DNA of 64,000 nt from Myxococcus sp. RHSTA-1-4 (GCF_020037125.1 NZ_JAIQDG010000003.1:310001-374000), one strand, 5' to 3'. Numbered from the stretch's first letter, positions 52,771-62,812 are shown. Notes: generated from the sequence alone by a model not told the origin. A program made the numbers and translations.

Positions 52771-54141
52771 TCACTGCGCGCACAGCCGCTGGCCGCCGGC
52801 CTGCTTGTAGGCCCGCACGCGGTTGACGAGGTTGCCGTTGTCGGACTCCGGCGTGGTCGTCTCGCCATTGCCGGCGCCGAACGCGAAGCCCACGGAGTGG
52901 GCCGCGGCCAGCTCGGAGGTGTGCGTGAAGTAGTAGTCCACGCGGTTGTCGCGCCAGCTCGTGCCCGAGTTCGGCAGGTTCGGATTGCCCACCGGGAGCT
53001 GCCACCAGAAGTTCGGCTTGTTGAGCCGCTCGGAGATGGCGCGGACCCAGGTGAAGGCCTGCTGGAAGTTGGGTCGGGTGGCGTTGGTGGCATCCCACCA
53101 CGTGTCTTCGCCCCGCATGACCTCATACCAACCCGCGTCCCGGTCCGATGCCTCCACCACGATGAAGTCCGTGTCGGCCGCCCCCAGCTTCAGGAGGAAG
53201 TCGGCCACCTTCCGTGCCTCGCCCGCTACGTCGAAGGAGGCCTGCGTGTTGAGGTACACGTCGATGCGCGTGGACCAGGGGCTGGCGTGCAGGCCCACCT
53301 TCGCGTTGGGCGCGTACTTGCGCGCCATGGCAACCATGCAGCGCGCGAAGCCCGAGGCGTTGTTCTCCTGCCCGGCGCAGTCCGTGGCGTTGGCGGTGGC
53401 CACCTGCGCCGGCACCGTGCGCGGGTCTCCGTTCGAGTTGAACTGCAGGTAGCCCCAGAGGTCCGGCTCGAGGTGGAGCAGCGCCTGCGCGGTGCCCACC
53501 TGCTGCAAGGCGTAGCGCCAGTCACTCAGGTAGCGCCGCATGAAGTTCACGTCGTTGAGCGCCTGGAGCTGCTGCGCGCCCTCCCCAAGCCCGCTCCCCA
53601 GGAGCTGCATGTAGTAGGTGATGAAGGGGAGCTGGCCGCGCCCCCGGGTGCTCGTCACGAAGCCCCGCACGTAGTCTCCCGGCGTCCGGGACAGGTCCTG
53701 CCAGCAGCCCCACCAGTTGCAGGCGCCGTTCGCGCATGACACGCCCCCCGAGCTGCAGCCCGAGGTGCACGAGGTGCAGACGTTGGTCGAGTCGACCATC
53801 CCGCTCGCCAGGTACAGGTAGTGGACGTCGAAGGGCGCGCTGCCCGCGGTGGCGCTCTCCATCTGCGCGCCCACCAGCAGCCGGTCCTTCCCCAGGGATT
53901 TCAGGAACGCATCGCCCAGGCACGCCTCGGGTTGCGTGCCCGCATCCGTGTTGCCGCCGGTGCCCGCATCCGGGTTGCCGCCGGTGCCCGCATCCGAGCC
54001 CGGAGTCGTTCCGGCATCCGTGCCCGCGTCCGCGCCGGGTTGCTGTTCGTCATCGTCCGAGCTGGAGCATCCCGCCAGCACCAGCAGGCCGAGGGTGAGA
54101 GGAAGGAGTCGCGTCATCCGCTTCAGAGGGAAGGTCCGCAT
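52771..54141 (-). CDS. Lipoprotein with DAGTGG repeats, possible glycoside-hydrolase-like domain
   Basis: 456 aa. Lipobox LAGC (Cys25) followed by acidic residues, a linker with DAGTGGN(P/T) repeats (about 36-70), and a globular domain of about 385 aa. Segments such as ALLHLEPDLWGYLQF, VGLHASPWS and DFIVVEASDRDAGWYEV suggest alternating strands and helices of a TIM barrel with acidic residues at strand ends, as in secreted glycosidases, but I cannot place it in a family. Four to six cysteines in a CTSCTSGC stretch near residue 120. Likely surface-exposed. Confidence 0.6.
   Translation of the reverse strand: MRTFPLKRMTRLLPLTLGLLVLAGCSSSDDDEQQPGADAGTDAGTTPGSDAGTGGNPDAGTGGNTDAGTQPEACLGDAFLKSLGKDRLLVGAQMESATAGSAPFDVHYLYLASGMVDSTNVCTSCTSGCSSGGVSCANGACNWWGCWQDLSRTPGDYVRGFVTSTRGRGQLPFITYYMQLLGSGLGEGAQQLQALNDVNFMRRYLSDWRYALQQVGTAQALLHLEPDLWGYLQFNSNGDPRTVPAQVATANATDCAGQENNASGFARCMVAMARKYAPNAKVGLHASPWSTRIDVYLNTQASFDVAGEARKVADFLLKLGAADTDFIVVEASDRDAGWYEVMRGEDTWWDATNATRPNFQQAFTWVRAISERLNKPNFWWQLPVGNPNLPNSGTSWRDNRVDYYFTHTSELAAAHSVGFAFGAGNGETTTPESDNGNLVNRVRAYKQAGGQRLCAQ
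53941..54000 (-). repeat. 24-bp tandem repeat coding DAGTGGN(P/T)
   Basis: Period-24 repeats beginning at 53941, 53965 and 53989 within the lipoprotein gene encode the eight-residue linker unit. Length differences between strains would be expected. Confidence 0.75.
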
Positions 54142-54376
54142 GGCACTCCGGACGCTACTCCCGGGCCGCGCGGTGGCCTCAAGCGGAGGGCTCCCCAGGT
54201 CATCAGTCCGCCTGCTGGCCCTCCCCAGCGCCGGGTCCAGTCAGAGGCCAACAGTCCGTCATTCTTCAAAACCAAGAAATTCTTGAGTATCGCGCGGCGT
54301 CCCGGCTACACGCACGGGCTCCCCCCAGGCCGCACACCGTCCCACCGGCGCGCGGCCTCATCCCCCCGAGGACGTG

Positions 54377-55423
54377 ATGAAGACGCGATTGTGGTTGCTC
54401 CTGGTGCCCGCGCTGCTGGCGGCCGGCTGTGGCCCCGTCGAGGACACCGAGGCCCCCGTCATCGACGAGCTGACCGGACAGGTGCTGCTGGAGGCCACGA
54501 CGAAGTACGACATGCACCGGCTGATGGAGGACGCGGACATCATCGGCGGCCAGTGGATTACCACCGCGCAGGTGCAGGCCTTCCTGCAGCAGTACAACTC
54601 GTACCTGGCCACCTACAAGGACCCGGCCTGGGGCAACAAGACGGCCGCCGCGCTCATCGTCGAGCGCTCCAGGGCGTACAGCATCAGCCCGCTGTACATG
54701 CTGGCGCGCATCCAGGTGGAGTCCAGCCTCGTGCAGAGCGGCACCTCCAACAACCTGAGCAAGGCCACCGGCTGCGGCTGCCCGGACGGCAGCGGCTGCG
54801 ACGCGCAGTACACGGGCTTCGGCAACCAGATTGAGTGCTCGGCGAAGAAGATGCGCGGCTACTTCACCGACCTGGACGCGGGCCGGACCACCATCGCCGG
54901 GTGGAAGGTGGGGCTGGCGAAGTCCACGCTGGACCCGTGCTCGGTGACGCCCGTCACCAAGGCCACGGCGGCGCTCTACACGTACACGCCCTGGGTGGGC
55001 GCGTACGCCACCCAGTGCGGCCGCACCACGGTGGGCGGCTCGTCGCTGGTGCGCGTCATCTTCGAGCGCTACAAGGCGGCCTACGCGTGGGGCTCCGGCG
55101 GCTGCTTCTCCGAGACGGCCGGCGCCACGCTGCCGGTGGACGGCTGCGTGCAGAGCTCGTCGGACGCGCTGTGGCGGCAGTGCCTGTCCACCGGCGCCTT
55201 CACCGCGGGCAGCACGGCGAAGCCCTCCACGTGCACCGTGTCCTATCCGTGGTGCTCCTCCGCCACGCTGGGCCGCTCCGTGCCCGCGCGCACCTGCGTG
55301 CAGTCCGCGGGTGACTCGCAGTGGCACCAGTGCGCCGTGGAGGGTGCGTGGCAGAGCGCGCCCTCGGCGCCCACCACCGGCTCGGGCCCCGCCGGCACCT
55401 GCTACGCGATGTACGCGCTGTAG
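54377..55423 (+). CDS. Lipoprotein with lysozyme-like glucosaminidase domain and Cys-rich C-terminus
   Basis: 348 aa from ATG 54377, ribosome-binding site CGAGGAC. Lipobox AAGC (Cys18). About residues 80-200 contain VERSRAYSISPLYMLARIQVESSLVQ and CSAKKMRGYFTDLDAG, a helical pattern like glucosaminidase or lysozyme-type peptidoglycan hydrolases with a Glu in QVESS. The C-terminal third holds two copies of a Cys-containing repeat (VDGCVQSSSDALWRQC and ARTCVQSAGDSQWHQC). Role inferred: surface peptidoglycan cleavage or wall binding. A strong terminator follows. Confidence 0.65.
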   Translation: MKTRLWLLLVPALLAAGCGPVEDTEAPVIDELTGQVLLEATTKYDMHRLMEDADIIGGQWITTAQVQAFLQQYNSYLATYKDPAWGNKTAAALIVERSRAYSISPLYMLARIQVESSLVQSGTSNNLSKATGCGCPDGSGCDAQYTGFGNQIECSAKKMRGYFTDLDAGRTTIAGWKVGLAKSTLDPCSVTPVTKATAALYTYTPWVGAYATQCGRTTVGGSSLVRVIFERYKAAYAWGSGGCFSETAGATLPVDGCVQSSSDALWRQCLSTGAFTAGSTAKPSTCTVSYPWCSSATLGRSVPARTCVQSAGDSQWHQCAVEGAWQSAPSAPTTGSGPAGTCYAMYAL

Positions 55424-55433
55424 CCCGCGCGCG

Positions 55434-55476
55434 CCCAGGCTCCCGTCCCGCGTGCGCGCCGGACGGGAGCCCTGGG
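55434..55476. terminator. Strong bidirectional terminator
   Basis: CCCAGGCTCCCGTCC (55434-55448) pairs with GGACGGGAGCCCTGGG (55461-55476) over 15 bp with one bulge and a 12-nt loop, between the convergent lipoprotein and TamB genes. Confidence 0.75.
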
Positions 55477-58400
55477 TCAGTACTCGTTGCTCCAGATGAG
55501 GTCCAGGCCGCCCGAGCGCGCATCGCCGTACTGGCCTTCCAGGCTCCAGCGCGGGCCGAACTGGTACTCGAAGCGCACGGCGTTGGCGTTCTCCCCCTGC
55601 TGGAGGTTGGCGCCGACGCGGCCGGTGTAGCCCACGTAGATTTTGTCCGTCACGTACGTGCCCACCTCCAGCTTGGCGCCGGCGATTCCCGACTCGCCGG
55701 CCTCGATGGAGAGCACGTCCAGCGGCAGCTTCTCCGATAGCGCCTTGCGCGCCTCGTTGGCGACCAGCGAGCCCACCACGGAGGCCGCCTGCGCGCTGGC
55801 CGTCATGGACGCGCCCGAGCCGCGCTCCAGCGTGCGGCGGCCGGTGGCGAGCAGCGTGTAGATTTCCGACTCCGGCAGCGGCGGCTCGCTGGTGGGCTTG
55901 AGGGTGATGTCCCGTCCCTGGCCGCGGATGGTGACGTAGACGGTGACCTGGGCGCTCTCGTTGCGGTGCTCGGCGGTGACGTTGATGTACGGCACGGCCG
56001 GCGGCCCGGTGAAGCGCACCTGGCTGTCGCGCTGGACGTCGAAGCGGCGGCCCAGCACGTCCACCCGCCCGCGCAGCACGCGCACCTCGCCGAACATGCG
56101 CGCCACGTCCGAGTACTCCACGCGGAAGTCCTCGGACAGCCCCAGCTCGACATTCACATCCGTGCCCTTCACCCAGAGGTTGCGCGGCGCGTTCACGTTT
56201 ATCCAGTACGCGCGCGGCGGCTCTTCCTCGTCCCCCTCCACGGCCGCCTCGTCCGGGCGGGCCTCCGTGCCGCTGCCGTCCGTGGCGGTGCGGGTGGGGA
56301 CGCTGGCGGTGGGCTCGGGAGCGGCGGGAGAGGGTTGCTGTTGCTGCTTGCGGCGGCGCCGCTCCACGGGCACGCCGTTGCGCACCAGGACGACGTCGTC
56401 GGGCCGCTCCAGCGGCTGCAGGTCCTTCCGCTTCAGCTCCGGCAGGACGATGGTGGCCTGGGGGATGGAGACGTTGCGCAGGTTGACGAGCCGCTCGGAC
56501 AGCGTGCCCTCCACCTTCCCGCGCAGGCTCACCAGCGCCAGGAGCTGGTCGTCGTAGATGATGGGGAAGTCGGTCGTCACCAGCGGGTGCTCGGCGCCCT
56601 GGGGGCTGGACAGCTCGTACTCGCCGTCGCGGGTGCGCACGGCGGTGAGCGGCGCCTCCAGCCGCAGCGAGCCGTTGCCGGCCTTCGCCGACAGCGTCCG
56701 CAGCGCGATGGTCTCTCGGGTGGCCTCCAGGCCGAGCTGGATGTCGCGGTACTCGCCCAGGCCCATCAGCCCCAGCCGTCCGTCCTTCCACGCCAGCGTG
56801 CCCTGGAAGGTGGGCGCCCCCAGCGTGCCGGCGAGGTTGGCGTCCGCCTGCACCAGGCCACCCAGGGTGCGCACCATCTCCGTGGCGCCGGAGAGGAAGG
56901 ACGGGTCGAAGTTGCGCGCCTTGAGGGCCACCTCCAGGGGCGCGCGCGACGTCTGGAGGCCCTGGCGAATCGCGGGCAGCGACACGTCCAGGTCCACGCG
57001 GCCGCTCACCACCAGGGTGCCGCCCGCGGGCGCGGTGAGCAGGGCGTCGAAGCTGGAGCGCGCATCATTATATGTGTAGTGCAGGCGCACCTGGCCGAGC
57101 CCCAGGTCGCCCACGCCCAGCTTCTGCACGCCGGCGGTGAGGTCCACCTGGGGCGTGTCCAGCGTGCCGCGCGCGGCCACCTCCACCGCCAGCACGCCAT
57201 TGAGGTCCTCTCGGCGGGTGCCGGGAGGCGGTGGCGCGCCCGACTCGGTGGCGCGCGCCAGGAGGGGCAGCTCCTGGAGTGCCACCGGCATCAGCCGGCC
57301 GCGAATCCGGAAGGGGATGTGGCCGTAGACCTCGCGGTCCTGCAGCGCGCCCAGCGGCGCCAGCAGCAACGCCTCGAGCTGCGCCAGCGGGCCCTGCTCG
57401 CGCTGCACCGCCAGCGTCACCCGCACGTCCTTCTCTCCGCCCACCACGGTGAGCTGGCCGTTCTGTGGCGGCACTCCGTTGATGGTGGCGCCCTTCGCCT
57501 GCACGCCCAGCCTGCCCTGGGGCACCAGCACCGAGCCGCTCAAGTCGAGCTGCGCGGACACCGTGCCGCCCGGCTGCTCCACCCCGCTCAGGCCCTCCAG
57601 CAGCGTGAGGGGCAGCTCGGCCACGCGGGCCTCCACCTGCATCACCGCCGCGAAGAGCTCGTCCGCCGTGGGAGGCTTCGCCACCAGCCGGCCTGGCGTG
57701 AAGGGCGTGCGCAGCGCCACGTACGCCTCCGACGCGAGCCCCTGCACCTCCAGGCGCGCGCCCAGCGTGCCGTCGTCCTCCTTCGATGCCGCGCGCAGCT
57801 CGAAGCCCAGCGGCTGGTTCAGGGAGAAGCCGGGCTTCGGCACCTGGTAGCGCAGCTCGCGGCCGCGCAGGGTGAGGTCCAGCCGGGGCTCGCGCGCGGG
57901 GCCCACCAGCTCCAGCGTGCCCGCGAGGTGGCCGCTCGCGCCCTCCGGCTGCTTCGCGAGCTTCAGGGCCCCGGCGATGTCCAGCTCCTCCAGCTTCACC
58001 TTGAGGGACATCGCGTCCCGGCGGCGCTTCAGCACGCCCTGCACCGGCACGTCGAAGTCCGCGGCGAGCCGCGCCACGGGCAGGCTGGCGGACAGTGTCC
58101 CGGTGGCGCGGTCCTTCACGTAGCGCCCGTCCAGGGCCGCGTGGAGGCCTTCGTAGCCCTGCGCGCGGCCGTTGTCCCAGCGGAGGTTGGCCTCCGCCTC
58201 CGGCCGGGGCAGCCGCCCGCGCGCGGCCACGTGGCCCGTCACCGTGCCACCCAGGCCCAGCGACTCGGGGACGAAGACGCGTGGCAGCTTCGCCAGGTCG
58301 AACGCGCCCAGCTCCACGCGCGCGGCCACCTGCTCGCCCTTCATGGCACCGCGCACGGACAGCGACTGCGGCCCGGAGGCCAGCGCCAGCGCGGGCTCCA

Positions 58401-60195
58401 CCTCCACCCGGCCTCCGCCGAAGCCCACGTGCGTGGGGCGCTGGAGCGTCCAGGTGGCCTCCGGCCAGGACAGCGTCAGCGCGTCGACGGCCAGCCCCTG
58501 GCCGTCCTCGTCCACCAGGCCCCCCAGCTCGAGGCCGAGCTGGGCGTCGCCCTGCGCGCGCACGGTGGCGTCCAGCCTCCGCTCCCGCGTGGCGACGGTG
58601 GCCGCCAGGTCCTTGAAGGTGCGCCCGCCCGTGCGCAGCTCGGCCACCACCAGCGAGGCGTCCGTGTCGAGCGGCCGGGTGACGTCCGGCAACTCCACCC
58701 TCAAGGTGAGGTCCTTCAGCGCCAGGTCCGCGCCGTACGCCAGCGAGGCGAAGCCGCCGTGCGCCTCCAGGCCCGGCGTGCGCAGCGGCCCCTCCACGAT
58801 GAAGTCCAGCGAGCCGCTGCCGGCCATGGGCGGCACCGTGCCCGGCAGCAGCCTCGACAGGGCCCGGGACAGCAGCGCGAGGTTGCCCGCGGTGAGGCCG
58901 CCATCCACGCGCATCCGCTCCCGGGTGCCCTGGCCCTTGGCGCGCAGCGAGGCGCCCGGCAGCAGCACCTGGAGCCGCGACAGCGCGTATTGGCCATTCT
59001 TCGCGCTCGCCTCCAGCTCCACCGGGCCCAGCGGCTGGCCGAGGTACTCGGACGGGGAGACGGTGAGGTCCACCTCGCCCTCCAGCGTCTCCAGGCTCGT
59101 GCCTCCTCCTCGCGCGACGAGGTCGGCGTGGAGGTTCGTCCTCGGCCCCTCCGCCACCAGCTTCGACAGGTCCACGCCGCGCGCCTTCGCCGTGAGGCCG
59201 GTGGTGCGCAGGTGCTCCAGGTCCAGGTCGCCTTCCACGTCCAGCGTGGCCTCCGCCGCCTTCGCCAGCGCGTCCACGCGCACCACGTCCCCGTCCAGGC
59301 CCGCGGTGCCCTCCAGCGACACGGGCACCACCAGCGGCCACGTGGGCACGAAGCCCTTCAGCAGGTCCGGCGGCGCGACGAGGCGCCGCACCGCGACCTG
59401 CGTCCGCAGGTTCCCCTCGGGCTGGCCCGGAGGCACTTCCGGCGGCAGCTTCAGGTCGCCGCTGGCGTCCAGCACCAGCCCCGCGGCCTCGAGGTCCACG
59501 TCCGCCTGGAGCGCGCCCTCCTCGCCGCCGCCCTTCAGCGACAGGCGCACCGGCCCGGCCACGGGCAGGGCCAGTCCACCGGTGGCCTCCAGCGTCGCTC
59601 CGAAGCCCTGCGTCGCCGCCGCGTAATGCCCGGAGCCGCGGGCGTCGAAGTCCTCCAGCCGGGCGTGGCGCCCGGGGCCGTCGTCCTCCACCTCCTGACG
59701 GAAGTCGACGTAGCCGTCCTCGAGCACCAGCTCGCGCAAGTCCAGCCGCAGCTTGCCCCGCTCCTGGGGCGGCTCCTCCGGCTTGGGGGTGCGCGGCTCC
59801 AGCGCGCGGGACAGGTTGAGGCCGCGCTCGTCCTGCGCGAGGTACAGCCGGGGCCGCTCCACCTTCGCGGAGGTGATGTCCACGTGCTGGCTCGCCAGCG
59901 GGCCCAGGCGCACGCGCGCCTCCACCCGGGCCACCTCCGCCACCAGCTCGCCCTCCGGGTCATACAGCTTCAGGTCCGTGACGACGGCGCCGCCCGGCCA
60001 CAGGTCCAGGCCGCCCACCTCGAGCCGCCCGGAGAGCTGCTCGTTCGCCAGCCCCACGCCCTTGCGGACGAGCCACGACTCTCCGCCGGAGCTGGTGAGG
60101 TAGAGGAGCGCACCCACGACCACCAGCACCAGCACGCACACCAGCCCGAGCAGCCCCCACAGCAGTCGGCGACCCCAGCGTGCGGGATGACTCAA
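55477..60195 (-). CDS. tamB: TamB-like translocation and assembly module protein
   Basis: 1572 aa from TTG 60195, which overlaps the TamA stop (TTGA) and follows GGAGAGG. N-terminal membrane anchor (about residues 12-38, LLGLVCVLVLVVVGALLYL), then a very long repetitive beta-rich body (AsmA-like) and the C-terminal TamB/DUF490 domain with DVLGRRFDVQRDSQVRFTG, ITLKPTSEPPLPESEIYTLLATG and VGYTGRVGANLQQGENANAVRFEYQFGPRWSLEGQYGDARSGGLDLIWSNEY-type end. With TamA it spans the periplasm and aids insertion of outer-membrane proteins or lipid transport. The Q-rich stretch RRRKQQQQ (about 1345) lies in a linker. Confidence 0.93.
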   Translation of the reverse strand: MSHPARWGRRLLWGLLGLVCVLVLVVVGALLYLTSSGGESWLVRKGVGLANEQLSGRLEVGGLDLWPGGAVVTDLKLYDPEGELVAEVARVEARVRLGPLASQHVDITSAKVERPRLYLAQDERGLNLSRALEPRTPKPEEPPQERGKLRLDLRELVLEDGYVDFRQEVEDDGPGRHARLEDFDARGSGHYAAATQGFGATLEATGGLALPVAGPVRLSLKGGGEEGALQADVDLEAAGLVLDASGDLKLPPEVPPGQPEGNLRTQVAVRRLVAPPDLLKGFVPTWPLVVPVSLEGTAGLDGDVVRVDALAKAAEATLDVEGDLDLEHLRTTGLTAKARGVDLSKLVAEGPRTNLHADLVARGGGTSLETLEGEVDLTVSPSEYLGQPLGPVELEASAKNGQYALSRLQVLLPGASLRAKGQGTRERMRVDGGLTAGNLALLSRALSRLLPGTVPPMAGSGSLDFIVEGPLRTPGLEAHGGFASLAYGADLALKDLTLRVELPDVTRPLDTDASLVVAELRTGGRTFKDLAATVATRERRLDATVRAQGDAQLGLELGGLVDEDGQGLAVDALTLSWPEATWTLQRPTHVGFGGGRVEVEPALALASGPQSLSVRGAMKGEQVAARVELGAFDLAKLPRVFVPESLGLGGTVTGHVAARGRLPRPEAEANLRWDNGRAQGYEGLHAALDGRYVKDRATGTLSASLPVARLAADFDVPVQGVLKRRRDAMSLKVKLEELDIAGALKLAKQPEGASGHLAGTLELVGPAREPRLDLTLRGRELRYQVPKPGFSLNQPLGFELRAASKEDDGTLGARLEVQGLASEAYVALRTPFTPGRLVAKPPTADELFAAVMQVEARVAELPLTLLEGLSGVEQPGGTVSAQLDLSGSVLVPQGRLGVQAKGATINGVPPQNGQLTVVGGEKDVRVTLAVQREQGPLAQLEALLLAPLGALQDREVYGHIPFRIRGRLMPVALQELPLLARATESGAPPPPGTRREDLNGVLAVEVAARGTLDTPQVDLTAGVQKLGVGDLGLGQVRLHYTYNDARSSFDALLTAPAGGTLVVSGRVDLDVSLPAIRQGLQTSRAPLEVALKARNFDPSFLSGATEMVRTLGGLVQADANLAGTLGAPTFQGTLAWKDGRLGLMGLGEYRDIQLGLEATRETIALRTLSAKAGNGSLRLEAPLTAVRTRDGEYELSSPQGAEHPLVTTDFPIIYDDQLLALVSLRGKVEGTLSERLVNLRNVSIPQATIVLPELKRKDLQPLERPDDVVLVRNGVPVERRRRKQQQQPSPAAPEPTASVPTRTATDGSGTEARPDEAAVEGDEEEPPRAYWINVNAPRNLWVKGTDVNVELGLSEDFRVEYSDVARMFGEVRVLRGRVDVLGRRFDVQRDSQVRFTGPPAVPYINVTAEHRNESAQVTVYVTIRGQGRDITLKPTSEPPLPESEIYTLLATGRRTLERGSGASMTASAQAASVVGSLVANEARKALSEKLPLDVLSIEAGESGIAGAKLEVGTYVTDKIYVGYTGRVGANLQQGENANAVRFEYQFGPRWSLEGQYGDARSGGLDLIWSNEY

Positions 60196-62300
60196 AACGC
60201 CTCTCCAATCGACAGGTGAATCGCGCACAGCCCTTCCGGGGAGCCCGCGTAGGTGGCCCCCGGCGTCGTCGGACCGGCAGGCGTCCACCTCCTGCCAATG
60301 CCAAAGCAGCCCCCGGATTCGGGGTAGATGTACCCCGGCGTGAGGACGGGCAATCCCCGGCCGATGTTCAACCGGCGCGTGATGTCCAGCCGGATGGGGC
60401 CCACCACCGTGAGGTAGCGCAGCCCCAGCCCCACGGCGTGGTAGTGGTCGGGGCCGAACAGCCTGGGGCCCTTCGCGGAGAAGTTCTCGATGCCCACCAG
60501 CCCCGAATCATAGAAGGCCGCCGCCATCACGCTCTCCGTGAACTGGTAGCGCAGCTCCACCGAGCTCTCGAAGAGGCTGTTGCCGCCCACCGGCACCGTG
60601 TCCCACTGCTCGTCCTGGACGTCGCCGGCGTCCTCGGGGGGCACGGCTGTCATCGGGGACAGGCGCTGGCCGTTGAAGCCGCGCATGGAGGTGGCGCCGC
60701 CGGAGAAGAAGCGGGTGACGATGGAGGTCTGGGTGTCGTGCACCGGGTTCAGCGTGCCCATCCGGACCTTGACCGCCAGGACGAGCTGCCGGTCCTGGTC
60801 CAGGGCCTGGTAGTAGCGCACGTCCGGCAGCAGGCGCACGTACTCGTACCCGCCGCCGAAGAGGGGGCCGCCGCCCTTCTGCACCGACAGGGCCAGGTAG
60901 TAGCCCTCGCGGGGCTCGATGGGGTCGTCCCGGCGGTCCCATGCGATGGCCACCTCCAGGTAGCTCAGCGCCGTGTCGCACCGCGTGGCCTCGCCCGCGC
61001 AGCCCAGGACGATGGGGGGCACACGCGCGTCCGCGCTGACGCGGCCCGTGAGCCGGTACAGCTCCAGGTTGTAGGAGGGGAAGATGGAGAGGTTGCGGTG
61101 CGGCTGCCAGATGACGCCGGCCTGGAGCCTTCCGCCCCAGAAGTCATAGGCCTGCTCCAGGCCCCGCTCCGCGGTGAGCGACGTCTGCAGGCGCAAGTCA
61201 CGGAAGAGGAAGCGCGGCTGCTCGAACTCGGTGGTGATTTCGAAGACCGGGCCGTGTTTGTCCCGGCTGAAGACGCTGGGGATGAAGGCGTAGCCCGCCC
61301 GGCCGCGCACGGTGAAGCGCCGCAGGCCGCCGCGAAAGTTGCGGTGCGTCCACTCGCCCAGCACGCGCACCTCCTGGCGCGCGGCGTCCACGCCCACGCC
61401 GCCGCCCAGCCGCACCGAGCGGAAGGGCGCCTCGCGCACGTCCACCACCACCGGCACCGTGCCGGACTCCCGGTCCGGCGCCCCGCGGTTGACCTTCACC
61501 GCGCCGAACACGCCCATGCGGAAGACGCGCGCCTGGGCCTCCGCCAGCGCCGTCTCGGTGTACCAGTCCCCCTTCTGGATGGAGCCCTGCACCTGCTCGA
61601 TGATGCGCCGCGGAGGCACCTGCGGCCTGGCGTCCGTGGCCACGAAGATGTTGCCGAAGCGGTAGCGGCGGCCCGGCCGGATGCGCAGGGCCACCCGGGC
61701 CTCCTTCGTGGCCAGGTCCACCTGGACCTCGCCGCCCACCTCCGCCTCGGCGTAGCCCAGCTCGTGCAGCCGGTCCGCGACGAGGGCCTTCGTCTCCTCC
61801 CAGGCCGCCTCGCGGAAGATGTCCCCCTTCTTCAGGGGCAGGTCCGCCATCACCTTCTCGCTGTGCGCCTTCCGGAACTCCGCCGGCAGCGCGTCCAGGC
61901 CGGAGTCCTGGAGGTCGGCGATGCGGGTGGGCTCACCCTCCTTCACGTTGACCTGGAGGGACACCTCGTTGGTGCCCTCCGGCTTCACCTCGGCGGAGAC
62001 GACCTCCGCGTCGTAGTAGCCCTGCGCCTGGTAGTAGCGCTGGATGCGGCGCAGGTCCGCCTGCCAGGCGTTGGGGTCGAAGTAGTGCGGGCCGCCAAAG
62101 GGCCAGAAGCCCCACCAGGGCGTCTCCGAGGTGAGGATGCGCTCCTTGATGTCGCCCTCGCTCACCTTGTCGGTACCCTGGATTTCGAGGTCGTTGACCT
62201 TGGGGCCCGGTGGACGCTCCTGGGTGGTGGCGCAGGCGGCGGCCAGCAGGAGCGCGGCGGTGGTGGCGAGGCGGAAGGTTCGGGGAAGGGCGGCGGCCAC
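60192..62300 (-). CDS. tamA: TamA/BamA-family outer-membrane assembly protein
   Basis: 702 aa from GTG 62300. Three POTRA-like periplasmic repeats (about 35-330; for example VNDLEIQGTDKVSEGDIKERIL and RIIEQVQGSIQKGDWYTETALAEAQARVFRMGVF), then a 16-strand surface-antigen barrel with the conserved lid loop SMRGFNGQRLSP and a final Phe (IGEAF). The first residues read as a lipoprotein signal with lipobox AAAC (Cys23), unusual for this family. Transcribed before and translationally coupled to tamB. Confidence 0.92.
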   Translation of the reverse strand: MAAALPRTFRLATTAALLLAAACATTQERPPGPKVNDLEIQGTDKVSEGDIKERILTSETPWWGFWPFGGPHYFDPNAWQADLRRIQRYYQAQGYYDAEVVSAEVKPEGTNEVSLQVNVKEGEPTRIADLQDSGLDALPAEFRKAHSEKVMADLPLKKGDIFREAAWEETKALVADRLHELGYAEAEVGGEVQVDLATKEARVALRIRPGRRYRFGNIFVATDARPQVPPRRIIEQVQGSIQKGDWYTETALAEAQARVFRMGVFGAVKVNRGAPDRESGTVPVVVDVREAPFRSVRLGGGVGVDAARQEVRVLGEWTHRNFRGGLRRFTVRGRAGYAFIPSVFSRDKHGPVFEITTEFEQPRFLFRDLRLQTSLTAERGLEQAYDFWGGRLQAGVIWQPHRNLSIFPSYNLELYRLTGRVSADARVPPIVLGCAGEATRCDTALSYLEVAIAWDRRDDPIEPREGYYLALSVQKGGGPLFGGGYEYVRLLPDVRYYQALDQDRQLVLAVKVRMGTLNPVHDTQTSIVTRFFSGGATSMRGFNGQRLSPMTAVPPEDAGDVQDEQWDTVPVGGNSLFESSVELRYQFTESVMAAAFYDSGLVGIENFSAKGPRLFGPDHYHAVGLGLRYLTVVGPIRLDITRRLNIGRGLPVLTPGYIYPESGGCFGIGRRWTPAGPTTPGATYAGSPEGLCAIHLSIGEAF

Positions 62301-62476
62301 GGGGTGTTCATAGCCGGAAGGCCGGCGGCTGACTCCCTCCTTGCAGGGGGAGCGGACACCAATGTCGCATTCAGGGAGTTGCGCGAAGTCAACAGTGTCG
62401 GGTGCCTCGCGCCCGTCATCCCTCGAAATCCGCCCGCGCGTGCAAGCCGGCCCGAGGTGCGCCAGATTGGGCCTCT

Positions 62477-62785
62477 ATGTCCCTGTCCTGGCGAAAGAGA
62501 ATCCTGGTGTTCTCCGCGCTGGCGGTGCTCGGCTCCGCATGCGGCGTGGATGATGACGAGGTGGTGCGGCTGAAGGAGGGCGAGAGCTTCGCGGACGCGC
62601 CCTACTGCGGCTCCTTCGGCTGCGAGGACGTGTACCAGTTCTGCGCCGAGGTCTTCCTCGAGTTCGGCCGCTCTCCGCCCATCTGCGTCAGCGACAACAT
62701 CTGCGAGCGGCTGGAGTGCGCCAACCCCAACCGCCAGTGCGCCGTGTTCGACGGCTTCCCCGGCCAGGTGAAGTGCATCGACTGA
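62477..62785 (+). CDS. Small Cys-rich lipoprotein
   Basis: 102 aa from ATG 62477. Lipobox GSAC (Cys22, FSALAVLGSAC) then a short acidic stretch and an 80-aa domain with eight cysteines (YCGSFGCEDVYQFC, CVSDNICERLEC, C, C). Resembles the many small disulfide-rich surface lipoproteins of myxobacteria; function unknown. Convergent with malQ. Confidence 0.68.
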   Translation: MSLSWRKRILVFSALAVLGSACGVDDDEVVRLKEGESFADAPYCGSFGCEDVYQFCAEVFLEFGRSPPICVSDNICERLECANPNRQCAVFDGFPGQVKCID

Positions 62786-62812
62786 CCGGGGAGCGGGGAG
62801 GGGCCGGGACGT

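Noticed and set aside
55966..60219. 1417-codon open frame on the plus strand opposite tamB
   Set aside because: Low-complexity His/Arg/Gln/Leu translation; exact antisense of a convincing tamB.
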